From: Macrotrachela quadricornifera
Taxonomy: Eukaryota > Rotifera > Eurotatoria > Philodinida > Philodinidae
Direction: 5' to 3'
Length of the DNA stretch: 64,000 nucleotides
NCBI GenBank assembly: GCA_022393335.1
Contig: JAJEKB010018123.1
Coordinates: forward strand, 68,141 to 132,140
The translations under genes and the position numbers were made by a program. Positions 35,832 through 47,487 of this stretch are shown here, piece after piece. How positions within the stretch are numbered: position 1 is the stretch's first letter; each line of letters starts with the position of its first letter. Below the pieces are notes generated by a model. That model was given only the letters and a program-made list of their open reading frames with translations, was not told the DNA's origin and did no database searches.

Positions 35832-37655
35832 AAGAAACAAGTTTCCTTTCTTCTATTTGCTACGAGAGTGTGAGTGTGAAGACATATGTCACGAGAAAAC
35901 TTAACCGTACTCTCAACTACCCCCAACTCCTTTGATTCTAAATAAAATGAAAATCAAAAGAAAGAATGTCTTTTTATGATTTGCTTATTCTCTTTTGAAA
36001 TAGATCAAAATTCAAATGGTGTGAATATAAACGTGCCACTAAATGATGGAGAAATTTGACAATTTCAAAACTCACAAGCAGCTATGGATTTTAATTCTTA
36101 TAAAAGGATGGGCCAGAAGTCCTGACTCGATTGGTGTAATAAATTTTTCTATGTTAAAACCCACATTTGAAAATTTGTCTCTATATCAGAAACATGTCTA
36201 ACGCACGCAGTTCCAGCCTTTTCCTGTACAACTTCAGGTATCGGAGCATAGTTGTGGCTTTCATATTCGCGCAATAGACGATCATGTTTTTCAACTATAT
36301 CACACCCGAATTCATTGACTAATAATAGCTCAAAGCTCTGTTTATCTTTTTCGATTTCATGGTGTGAAAAGCCTAATCGATCTGACTATGGTTGCTAAAG
36401 ATTCGTTGCTAAATACATCGAAAACAGCAATTGTATGAACAAGGTAATGTATGCAATTTCAAAAAAATGTTCAATACATGATAGTGGATTCATTGTCTTG
36501 CTCGATTTCATATGGAAGGTTCGATGATACAATGAGTAAGATGACTTCTAATGGAAAAAAATACGAGAGAAACAAAAGCTACTATATTTTATAGGTAGCC
36601 ACGTATCACAGAGGTAAAACGTGAGATTTCATCTATTTTCCACAGTATTTGAAGTCTGGCTTTTCCTCCCCGACTTAGTAACTACAATGGTAAAATGAGA
36701 TGATTTGAAACATAAAAGATCCAAGCAATTTGTCACACACGCAAGTCTTGAGGATTTGAGTGTCAACTAAGAGAATATCCATACCCACACCCTTATGTAC
36801 CCTTCATTTTCAAATCATATCCTAGCCTGTGAAATACTTCAGAGATTGTAAAATTAGAAATTAGGTTTATTGAAGAAGGGGAGAATATGAATGATGATAT
36901 CAAATCTAAAAGTAGAAAAGAAAAATATTTTTTTTCAATGTGACGAAAAAGAACAGAACAAAAAAAGAACGTTTGTTGTAAGTAGTATTCTTTCAAATAT
37001 AAAGAAGGTAAAAAGACAAAAGGCATGTAATAATAATATTATCGCTAATAACTGCTAAAAGGAAAAATGAGTTACTTTACATATTAATATATGTTTTATT
37101 GAAGTCAGTACCGTTTTGAAGTTATCGCGCCGACAAAATGAATCATCAAAGATATTTCAGCAAACGTAATATTTTTTCCACACGGTCGCAAGTCAAAGAT
37201 AGTATATAAAAGATGTACGTAAGAATGAGATTGTTGAATCGCAAATTAATGCTGATGATCAAAGAATATTGAAACGTGATTGTAAAAATGACTGTAAGTA
37301 AGCAAAAGGCTTGCGCAGGTGGAAATATTGAATATGACGACTGAGTAAACTGCAGCCATAATTTTTGAGTTGAAAACAATTTCAAGAACTCTTTTCAACA
37401 GATCTTGTTCAACTAAATATCATCTATGAATGTTGCCAAATATTTGGAACAATATACTATTCATTCACGATCTTTTATTAAAAACAAATAAAGTTACAAA
37501 AAACTTCACTAAACAAAAACAACACCTACGAGGATATATATGATGATTGCGAATAACAAAGATATTTGAATCGATTTTACGCACAAAATTATTAAATAAG
37601 TAGTTTTTCTAATAATACGAACACAAAAAAGAATTTAAATGACAACATAGAAAGT
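35832..37655. other. 1.8 kb spacer, nothing recognised
   Basis: Stop-rich on both strands. Minus-strand frames near 36793-37026 and 37146-37385 lack any family resemblance or splice context. Confidence 0.45.
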
Positions 37656-38685
37656 CTATTGTCCACACCAATGCAATGTTTTTGTACAAAGACGACGAAT
37701 CATTGACAAACATTCTTTACGAAATATCGTTGATGCCAAAATATATGTTGCAAATGTAAACTAAAAATGAAAATTATTATAAATAAAATTTGAACTTTTA
37801 TCTTACCGAAGCAAATATATAACAAAGATGAATTGTAAATGCATAAATAAATCCTTCAATAGCTTGTCGATCTGGACTTTTTATTTGTGAACTAGTTGCA
37901 AAATCATAAGTAACATATGCTGCATAACCTGTATTAAACAATGTAAATATTAAACTTTGTATCATAGCTAATCGAATAAATTTCATTTTATTTTGTTGAT
38001 TAGGTCTTCGAGATAATTGTTGAGAACTTTTTCCAGCTTCAGATATTGCTGTAACACGATGACGACTCCGACGAATATTAACAATAATAAGCATACTAAA
38101 TAATATCATTAAAACAATTGGTATAACAATACTTAATATATTATAAATATTGAAAAATATAATATAACTTGTACTAAAAAATGCATAACATCGATTCGAT
38201 TTTATTTCATATCCAATTAATGCATGAATACTTAAAATAACACAAGCACTTGTTCCACCTAGAATAAGATAACGAGCAGTTTTTACTGAACTTAATCGTC
38301 GAATAGATTCATTTGATGATGTAACCATCCATCGATCAATTGCAATTAAACATATAAAATAACGTCCTAGAAGTAAGGTAAGATGTGCAAAATAATAACG
38401 AATTTTACAAAATGAAAGTGATGTAGATTCTAAAGTAAATGTTGTTACAAAAGGCAATGTTCGAGTTGTGCCACTTATATCAATTAGTAATAAATTAGAA
38501 ATTGAGAAACTAATAAAATACCAAGAACATGTATTATTTAAATGAAGACCAGGTTGTAAAAATAGAAAAATATTCATTAAATTACCCAAATTACCAAATA
38601 TATAAATAGGTATCATTAAATAACGAGTTATATATGTTTGAGCTAAATTAAGTTGACTTGCCAATGTAATCGTCGATGAATTCAT
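37656..38685 (-). CDS. Rhodopsin-like GPCR, 2 exons, intact
   Basis: Exons 38685-37807 and 37760-37656 (46-bp intron) join to 327 residues. TM1 carries GNLGNLMN. TM3 begins after SFCKIRYYF, the usual Cys, and ends AIDRWMVTS (DRW in place of DRY). TM5 is near residues 175-205, the basic third loop RRSRHRV...RRPNQQNKMK leads into TM6, and TM7 (GFIYAFTIHLCYIFASFTFA) crosses the exon junction and replaces NPxxY with a divergent motif. A basic tail ends KTLHWCGQ. It resembles the FMRFamide-receptor-like group expanded in bdelloids; the ligand is unknown. It is a separate family member from the GPCR at the left edge, not a duplicate copy. Confidence 0.87.
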
Positions 38686-40420
38686 TGATTTTGTAGAATA
38701 TTAATTATGAATATGAAAAATATCTAAAAGTAAATAATTATAGTTAGATTTTTTCGGTGTCTTGTGACTTTTTCTTATTTTCTCTTAATAATTATCGAAA
38801 AGGAAATAAAAAAAAACTGTAGGATGCTATTATATATATATAGAAAATTAGAAACAGACAACAAGTAAAAATCTTTGGACACTCATTAATCTATTCAAGT
38901 AATTAATAGCTTTTACACTATAATTAGATATTGTTATTCACAATCTATATCTTGAGTTCAACGAACACTACCACATGACTGATATTAAACATTATTATTC
39001 TATAAAACATATATTTATATCTGTTCATGATTTTTTAATTTTTGAAAGGATTTTCTCTTTAGTTACAACTTACGCTATGGTACATAGATAGGATTAAAAG
39101 ATATAAAAAGAAAATGTCAGAAAATTACTTGAAGATGAATTTGTTATTAATATTAATCATACATTTCTTAAATATAATTTTTTCTGTGCTCGACTTATCA
39201 CTCATTTATTTAAGATATTCAAGAATTAAAGATTATGATTACATGTTTTGTCCTAATATGTACTTCTAAACTAAACTTCTCTTGATTGTTATTCTGTCTG
39301 ATATATTCGAAGTATAACAGAAATAATAGTAGGAATGCTGTCATTCTTCATAGAAGACTTGAAAAAATTTCCATTTTTGTGTAGGCTTCTTAATCGCTTT
39401 GTCTACTTTATCAAGAAATAAAAGATTCTGCGATATTTAATAAATTTTTGCATGACCAATAACCTTCTGCTTAAAATTTTCTCTATTTTGTCTGCTAAAA
39501 GTAGAACTATTCAATCAATTATATTATAATATATTCTACTTTTTAAAAACACCATTCTTTTTTGTATCATATTATATAAAAAGAATATTTCTTGAAGCCT
39601 TCGATAAAGAATGACAAGATTGCCGTCACTACTTTTGTTCAATGCCCTAAATCTGCGTCATACAATATTTTCTCGATTAAATTTTTTCATTAGTACATTC
39701 AACTCTGACATAAAAAAAGTAGATGAGCAGAATCTTTTTATGGGTTTTATCAATGGATAAATGTCTATGAAGAGATTTTTAAAGAAATTTTTTCTTTTCA
39801 TTATGAATTATTAAAATTGTCTGGCGTTCATCTAGAATGTGTAATCTTACGGTACCATGCTCAGCGTATGACCTTCTTTGGTAATCCAAAGATTTTTCTT
39901 AATAAATTATCTTGTTTATTAGATATCATACAATTATGGACAGCAATCAAGCAGATGAAGCGATATTAACTAATTCATTGAATACTTTTCTACTAAGTTG
40001 AAATTGATATTCATTTTATGATTCGTAATGTAGTTGTGTTGTTCTAACGTAAGACAATGTTTGACTACGGAAAATACATCTTTGTCAGTGAGATGCCCAA
40101 TCATTTTTCGAGACATTTCAAGAATGGATGGAATCGAGTTTAGAGAGAGCGTCATGTTTTAGCTTTTAAATACACAATAAAAGAAAGCATTATGAATTCT
40201 GATTTGATGTTATTTTCTATTCTTGATAAACCATGACGAGTTTAAGTTATAAGACACTGCAAAGTAAAGAATCAAAAGAACAACGTACATTGAGAATGTG
40301 GATACTTCGTTCACCCATACCCATCCTCACGATTTTATTGTATAAGTCCATGTAAATTTAGGTCATATTATTTCCTCTTGAATTTCGATATCATGACTTG
40401 CCAAACAGATTTCTTTAATT
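38686..40420. other. Spacer, nothing recognised
   Basis: AT-rich. A 61-codon minus-strand frame at 39970-40155 is not assignable. A TATATATATA run near 38830 could serve the GPCR promoter. Confidence 0.4.
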
Positions 40421-40680
40421 TTAATTGTATTTCTTCATTAAATTTGTTACTAATGTTTCCATAATATATTTCAATTGTGTTTCAATCATTACTATTACAG
40501 AATTATATTCAAGACTTGTATTTGGATCAAGAAGAAGAAACATATTAGGGAAATTAGGTACAGCATCATCACGATAAGCCTTAGAATCAAGTGATTGACC
40601 ATGAACATAAAATCCAATTGCCCATATTATAATATCAACTTGATATCCATTTCCATCATAAGTAACAACTGAATTTTATT
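40421..40680 (-). pseudogene. Flavin-dependent monooxygenase (Baeyer-Villiger type) remnant
   Basis: Minus-strand translation from about 40675 reads VTYDGNGYQVDIIIWAIGFY, the D-x-I-I-x-A-T-G-F motif of FAD monooxygenases. After a skip, VPNFPNMFLLLDPNTSLEYN then SVIVMIETQLKYIM matches the conserved PNFPN..L.GPNT..GHNS..FMIE..V.YI block. A stop after KKYN (40421) and frame loss beyond, together with missing upstream FAD and NADPH Rossmann motifs, show that only one internal exon-sized fragment remains. An acceptor-like ATTCAG precedes it. The intact family is common in bacteria and fungi and also found in rotifers. Confidence 0.7.
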
Positions 40681-42076
40681 TTATTTTATTTATAACAAAA
40701 GTTACGTTAGGTTGTTGTACATGTGCTTCATTGTAATCGTGACAGTGGGTGAGAGTGTAAAGGCGTGTATTCCTCCTTCACTCACACAACCTTCACTTAT
40801 CTTTATTATTAGAGCTTCAGACATGTCACTTTCTCTGTGGAATTATGACTTATTGAATTCTAAACCAAAAGTGCATTTCAATACTAAATGCAACCCTTGT
40901 TAAAAATGGAATATCGGGCATTTTATTAATCAATGTAAATGTTTCACAAATACAGTTCCTCATAGGATGTTCTAATACATTTACTATTAATATGTTCTTT
41001 GAGATCTTTATTTGATTTTTTTATGAAAGAACTACTAATATATTCCGAATATATTTTTATCACATATATCGATTCATATTCAGATATATATCTGACTTTA
41101 TTGGTAATGACACGTAAATACAAAATATTGATTTAATGGATGTCTAATTCTAAAAAATACTTCATTTGATTATAATATACAAAGAGTTTCTTCATACATT
41201 CATAAGAGCCACTCAGTCAAAAATTGAAAAAGACGCATTTTTACTCATTTCTTCTGTTAGCACAACATCTTTTATTTTCTTTTACACTCTATCTTTGAAA
41301 TAAAAATCTATCAGTAATTTATCAGAAGATAAGATTTTCTAAAATATTCTTCATTTATTTTTTCATCTTTTCTTACGAACCACTTCAATCATAACATAAT
41401 AAATTGTACTGTTCGAATTTCAACTTATCTGAACTAATGAATACTCATTCTAACATGACAAGATATAGTTTGTTATTATCTCTGATCATTTCATCTCTTC
41501 CTATTTATCTCTTGAATATTTTATTGATCAAAATCAAAAGAATAATGATGCATCGAAGAAAACATTTAAAATCGTCAGATGATGGTATTCTCCGACCATA
41601 AAAAAGTCGAAGTTATTTATGATTTCTTCATTCTTGATAACATTTTTTCTTTTCAAAAAAAGGTCATGAAAGTTTTGTTATTAATATATTAAACACAATC
41701 ATGTTTATTTCTTTTATTCAGTTAAAATCAATAAATTGTTCATTTAGAAAAAAAATCTTATTTTCAAATACTCTTAAATAACTGGTTTCAAAAAACTGTC
41801 ATGCACTTCTGGAAATTCTTAGAAAGAGGTCTTGTCTATTCAAGTTCGATCAGATTTTATTATTTCATCTTTTAAATTGAAACTATTGTAGATGAGACGG
41901 TTCATTTCTGATCTCTACACACACACAGACCCTCAAGATATCATGTAATTAAACAATAAATGATTATGTAAATTCAACCTTTTTTCAAAATATATTTATT
42001 TACAAATAAAGAAACACTATTCAACAAATATTTTCAAATAGTTATGAACAGTTATCACAAATGACATATTTGATTA
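40681..42076. other. Spacer with one possible small membrane-protein frame
   Basis: Apart from the small frame at 41437-41601, listed separately, nothing coding was recognised. A CACACACACA stretch lies near 41920. Confidence 0.4.
41437..41601 (+). CDS. Possible single-pass membrane microprotein
   Basis: A 54-residue frame from the second Met (MNTHSNMTRY); the upstream in-frame Met is at 41404. It has one hydrophobic stretch (SLLLSLIISSLPIYLLNILL) followed by a strongly basic tail (KIKRIMMHRRKHLK) and ends DDGILRP. This is a topology typical of small integral membrane proteins. No homology is recognised, and AT-rich DNA gives hydrophobic frames by chance, so this is weak. Confidence 0.25.
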   Translation: MNTHSNMTRYSLLLSLIISSLPIYLLNILLIKIKRIMMHRRKHLKSSDDGILRP

Positions 42077-42563
42077 TCATTTTCCATTTGGATTAGTTGG
42101 CTGAATGACAATTGGAGCAATGTATGTTTTTTGAAAACCTAAATATAAAAATATAATAAGAGAAAAAAACCTTTAATATTGATATTTACCTTGTCGTTTG
42201 AGAAAACGAGCTTCTTGACAAAGAGCACATGGACCACAACAACATACTGTTAAACAATCACCACAACTTGGATCTTCACGTAAATTAAATTGATCTCGAA
42301 GACTTCTTCGTTTCATATAATGAAGTAACCAACACATACAAAAATCAGCTAAACAAGAGTAACTTAAACACATACAAATACAATTACTACCATCAATCTT
42401 ATTCGCATTTGAACCGAATAAACAAGGTTCACACCAAAAACCATAACAACAAGAATCACAATCATCCGTACATCCAAATAAGGATTCTAAATAAGAATTT
42501 ATAGAAAATATGTTAATAATGAAAATTTCACTTACCATTCCATTCGTTTTTATATGCTGTCAT
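42077..42563 (-). CDS. PLAC8-family cysteine-rich protein, 3 exons
   Basis: Exons 42563-42536, 42486-42190 and 42138-42077 join in frame to 128 residues. The conserved PLAC8 pattern is present: LFGCTDDCDSCCYGFWCEPC, then LFGSNANKIDG, a hydrophobic Cys-rich middle (MCLSYSCLADFCMCWLLHY), RRSLRDQFNL, then CGDCLTVCCCGPCALCQEAR and a Pro/Asn tail (PIVIQPTNPNGK). Length and layout match cornifelin/PLAC8/ponzr proteins of animals and the plant FW2.2/PCR relatives, which are membrane-associated and linked to cell size or metal transport. All expected Cys clusters are there, so it looks functional. Confidence 0.88.
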
Positions 42564-43539
42564 TTTGAATAAATATCGATGAATAAGATAGTCCTAATTA
42601 TGCAATTGAAATAGATGCTATTTATATATATATATCAAGAATCTAAACAATGACCAAGTTCATTTTCGTCGTAGTCGAATGTTTCGTCCGTCAGGACAGA
42701 GAAATACATACAATGTCTTTGATGTCTGATTAATTAATAGAACAATTGTTTTGTTTTTGATATTAACATTGTTACAAAATATGTTAATGAAAATATATGT
42801 TAAATGACTTTGAAATTTATAATTCAATCATGGTTGGGAAAGTATGGAATGACAGAGAATTTCATGTACATTCAAAATAGATGTTTAGTTTGGAAATAAA
42901 ATGTTTGGATATTAGAAAAAAATTCAAAAAATACATGATATTTAAATTTTTGGTAAATCTGACTACGAAATTGCGTTTAATATTTTTGAATTTGTTAACA
43001 ACAGAAATATACAATTCAACAATATTATAGTGAAAGTACCGAGTCTAACTATTTTTTTCGGAGAAGATATAAACGTAAAATGTGAAGTAAAAATATTCTA
43101 GCATTGGAATTTTAATTGTATTATTTCGAATAGCTTTGGTTATAATGGCGATAAATGTACCTTTGCTGTTGTGAGAAGAATCAATAAAATATACAATTAT
43201 TATTTATAATCGAACCATTATTTTTTCTTATTGTAAGAGATGAAAATAATATCTACTAGTTTGCTTATTAATACTCTTTATCGATTATTTGCTGATAAAA
43301 TTCTGTAAAACTTTATATCAAACATAACTACCATAGAAACAATGTTTTTAATTTTTGATTTGAAATTTTGAAATGAATATACATTTTCTAACATAATATC
43401 TGATCTGTTACAGTTATTATCCGTATATCGATATCTGTCCTATTCGATATATGTATATATAAACATATAGGAGCAGTGATAACAAAGTTCATATACGTAA
43501 TATAGGATCAACAAGTTTGTAAAAGAATATCTAAACTGT
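42564..43539. other. Spacer, nothing recognised
   Basis: AT-rich region upstream of the PLAC8 gene, probably including its promoter. Confidence 0.4.
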
Positions 43540-45010
43540 CATTACCAGCATTTCCAACGCAAAATCCAATTTTTTATCACTATTAAAGTCACCAACGATA
43601 ACTGAAAATGGTTGAGATTCATATTCTAATGGAAAAATAATAACATTTTCAAATGTATCATCATCTCGTTAAAGAAAGACACCTAAAGTATTGGTACCAG
43701 AATTGGCAATTAGAATATCTACTCGAGTATCTTTATTAAAATCATTAACTGCAATTGAATGTGAAAAAGAAGCAAAATCTGTTGAATACATTGTTTGATC
43801 AATAAATGAACCATTTCCATTGCTCAGAAAGATACGTATAGCGAATGTGTTGTTATTAGCAACCACAATATCTGGATGATTATCGTTGTTAAAGTCATTA
43901 ATAATCAATGTTTGAGCATAAGAATCATTACTTGTAGTGAACATTGTTTGTTTCACATAATTTCCATTACAAAAAAAAGAAAACTCACATTATTAGTGCC
44001 CATATTAACAACTATGATGTCAACTAAAGAGTTGTTATTGATATCGATAATTACTAAAGTTGATGAAACATTGTCAACGGAATATCTTGATAAGTCAGTA
44101 AAGGATCCATTCGCATATCCAAGAAGCTCAATTATATTAACACTAACAGAATCGATATCAATAAGATCTCATCGTGTATCATTGTTCAAATCAACAGCAT
44201 CCATATATTCTAACGCAAAGCCAACGAATCATTTTCATATCCGAGAAAAATATTTATATTAATGTTATTACAATGAATAACAATAAAATCCGATCGACTA
44301 TCGCTATTGACATTAGCAGCTATCATTAAATATGGAGCATTGCCAACAAGATATTTGAATTGATTGGCAAAAAAATCTATATCATTAATATCATAACATA
44401 AGATAATGATATCTAGTATAGAATCGTCATTAATATCGTTGGTAAATGCATGAGCAATACTATAACCAATATCGTATCTTGCTTTGTTAAAAGATGAACC
44501 ATTCTTGTAATCAAAAAGAATAATTAAATAATCTCTAAATATCTTATACACAATAAGATCTATTAAGGTATCGTTGTTAAAATCACCAACAATCACTCTG
44601 TCTGAATAAGGATAAAAAAATGCAGATCTTATCGGATCAGCAAAAGAATCGTTATCAAAACCAAAAAGTAGACTTATGTCTCTGTTGCTATGATTAATGG
44701 TAGCAATATCTATTATAGTATGTTTATTGAAATTCTCAATCACTACAGAGTGTATCTAAGAGTCAATTGAATACTTTACTTGATTTGTGCAAGTACCATT
44801 ATTATTTCCAAGAAGTATAGCTATATTATCGGCACTAGTATAACCGACCAACTAATCGAGATAATTGTCATTATTAAAATCTTGAAGATATAAAGCAAAT
44901 GAAGTATCATCAACTATATACTTATTTTGATTGGTAAACGCTCTGATTTGTTTCAAATAAATAACATCCACATTTGTGCTATCATTGTAGGTGACAATAA
45001 TATCTGATCG
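43540..45010 (-). pseudogene. FG-GAP/VCBS repeat protein pseudogene
   Basis: The minus strand encodes about ten beta-propeller-like repeats with the calcium-binding core D-F-N-N-D-x-x-x-D-I (DFNNDNHPDIVVANN, DFNKDTRVDILIANS, DFNNDTLIDLIVY, DINDDSILDIIIL, DINNNSLVDIIVV) and FLSNGNGSF / LLGYANGSF turns. Nonsense codons interrupt it (YLD*LVG, SIDS*IHS, DTR*DLID, GVFL*RDD) and at least one frameshift lies near 44215. The bdelloid VCBS family is large and often secreted or surface-bound; related proteins are bacterial as well as animal integrin-like. Open parts at 43669-43956 and 44210-44743 are pieces of this one broken gene. Confidence 0.78.
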
Positions 45011-46352
45011 TCTGTCTGTCCTCTAAATCACGATTGACAGTTACGCTGCGATGGATAAACATGTAGCTACCGTACCTTCTGTTAAGATGAATGTCTGTAT
45101 CACGACGAAGAGTATGCATGTATATTGTTTATGAAAGTAGCATTCCTAAAGCGTTAGGATGAAAGGATCACTATTTGACACAATCTATGTTTGGTTTTTT
45201 TTCTCAAAATGCTAAGTCGCACGAGGTAACTGATTCGATATTCATCTTGAAAGTTGTTTGAAGTTGGATTATTTTAGATGTATTTGATGATAGTATTATT
45301 ATGTTGTCGTAAATTTAGTACTTGCTGATATCTGTTTACAACTGAATTAATTCCTCTCTGATTTTTAGCGTAAAGGTTCATTAGCTACTCAAATCATGAT
45401 TCTACCATCACTCTCATTTTAAAAATTATGATATAAATAAAAAAGAACTTTGGCTATTTTTTACTGTTTTACCAGTGAGTCGAAAGGTCAAAGTTAAATT
45501 AAATTAATATACTGTTCTTCTCTTTGCTGAAGATGTTTATGAATATGTTCTAGAAAATAATGTTTAATGAATTTATTTTTATACTTGAAATGTTTGTTTG
45601 GGTAAAGGAAAATTTACTAAAAGGTTCAATAAAATACTTCTTAAATCAATAAAAAGATGCTCTTTCCGATGGATTTCGCTCAATAACAAATGCAACTACA
45701 AATGATTCATTTTATTCAGAGATTTAGCAGTTATTTATGTGACACATGGTCTGAAGAGAATGGGACATGGTTTTCCACTCCTTAATTCTACAAGGACTGT
45801 ACTAATAACTTATTATTTAGGTTATATTATTCCTGATGGTGGTGCTTTTGAAATAGGTGTTCAAGCATTCACTGAGTCTTTATTAATTACTCGAAAGTCT
45901 ATTACTCAAAATACTGGATATATTAATAACAAGGCTATCCAACACCAAATTATCAGTTCATATCGATATTAGAACGGGTAAATAGTTTTCGAAATCATAA
46001 GTATAAGTATATTAGTCTTATTAATTGCTCGAAATAAAGAAACCAAATGGTGTTTTTTGCTAAATATATAACAAGTAAAAAATAAGCTTATTGAAAAAAC
46101 AAAGCAAACTATTCTAGTTATTCTGTTTTATTATGTGATGTTTCAGTCTTTACTGACGATGATACCAATGCTCCGTTTATCGTTTTTGTTCTTTTTAATA
46201 AATAACCAAATGTCCAATAATATAAGTGAAGTTGAGAAGGTATTGGAAAGTGCTTGAACATGTTGCATTGTTTCTCTATATGATGAAATATTAATCTGAT
46301 GAATAGCACTAAATTTAAAACTTCTGATTTGTTTTTTTGATGATATTAATGA
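45011..46352. other. Spacer with possible gene debris
   Basis: On the plus strand near 45665-45780 two short readings look protein-like (SDGFRSITNATTNDSFY and CDTWSEENGTWFSTP, in different frames). They may be debris of a glycosylated extracellular protein, but no family is assigned. The 77-codon frame 45739-45972 is not supported. Confidence 0.35.
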
Positions 46353-47207
46353 TCAGCCTATAATGTCAGCATGACAATCATCCATTCGATAAACAGATAA
46401 ATGTGTTTGAGTATGTAATGGTGACATCAAATGGAGCATATCAGAAATTTGCGCAAGTTTAAATCTATCATGTGCAAACATTTTTTCAATTACATTTTGT
46501 CTTATATCTAAACATTCAAAGCGAAAGCCACGATCACGTAATTTATAGGTTTGAATTGATAAACAACTAAAAATCATCACGATTTGGTTGCCAATCTCTT
46601 TAAATGTATGAAATAAAATCAAGATTTTTTTAAAATTGCATCTAAGTGAACTATTACGAAGATTAAGTTTGTCATCATAATCAAATGATCTATATTGAAA
46701 TTGTGGTGGTGAAAATGAACTAAACTCAACATTATAATTTGATTTAAAAGCTGGTTCAAGTATATAATTCAATAATAAATGAACATATTCTTCAATAAAA
46801 TGAAGAAATTTTAAGTTTCAATAACCTTTTAATGGACAATTCATATTCCCTACACGTTCATCATCAATTAAAGCTAAACTAGATTCATCAAATAAAACTG
46901 ATGATAAATGCTGGGCACAATGAGACGGTGTTGATATGTTTATTCAATAATAATTTTCTTGATTCCGTCGAATCTTGAACACCGATTTCAATTTTTTTCC
47001 TAGATGATGAATACGTTTCATTTGACTTTGATATTCATTAGCAAGTATTCGAAGACGATAAGCACGAATTTCATCATTTGTTAAATGATTACAAAAAATT
47101 GAAGATGATGTAGGTTGAAACGATGATTTAGACTTAAATAATAGTGAAGTTTCATCATTTAGATTACTAAAAAAATCAATCACAATTATAAGTAGACTGC
47201 CACTCAA
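46353..47207 (-). pseudogene. Unrecognised broken gene, one frame with two stops
   Basis: A single minus-strand frame runs about 285 codons from the Met at 47207 to the stop at 46353, interrupted only by in-frame stops at 46944-46946 (NQENYY*) and about 46819 (LKGY*). The text is protein-like throughout (LTNDEIRAYRLRILANEYQ, LFDESSLALIDDERVGNMNC, EEYVHLLLNYILEPAFKSNY, IFSCLSIQTYKLRDRG) and resembles the regulatory tails of F-box or ankyrin-type rotifer proteins only vaguely. It could continue in a shifted frame to about 46130 (QINISSYRETMQHVQALSNT). I do not recognise a domain. Confidence 0.5.
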
Positions 47208-47487
47208 GCATAGCTTTAGTTGAAAAAAGGCAAGATTACTCTTCTCACTACCACAAGCAGTTACTTAAATAGTCAAATTTTTTTCAAAAATCAATAGCAT
47301 TACAGCAAAACAAATGGATATACCTAACTAACAAATATTCGATTATCAAGATAATATTCTAACATCTAAAATATATATAGACCATTTCCATTTCTTTTTA
47401 TTTATGTTTAAAATAAAAACCCATTGAAAATAAAAACAACAAACGGAAGATCCCTTTGATTACATACTAAAAAAGAAAAAATAGAGA
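47208..47487. other. Short spacer
   Basis: AT-rich 3' flank of ACTR10, nothing coding. Confidence 0.4.

Noticed and set aside
43876..44262. 128-codon plus-strand frame
   Set aside because: Antisense shadow over the VCBS pseudogene, whose calcium-loop motifs are on the minus strand.
45739..45972. 77-codon plus-strand frame as a gene
   Set aside because: No family resemblance, and better protein-like text nearby lies in other frames; at most debris.
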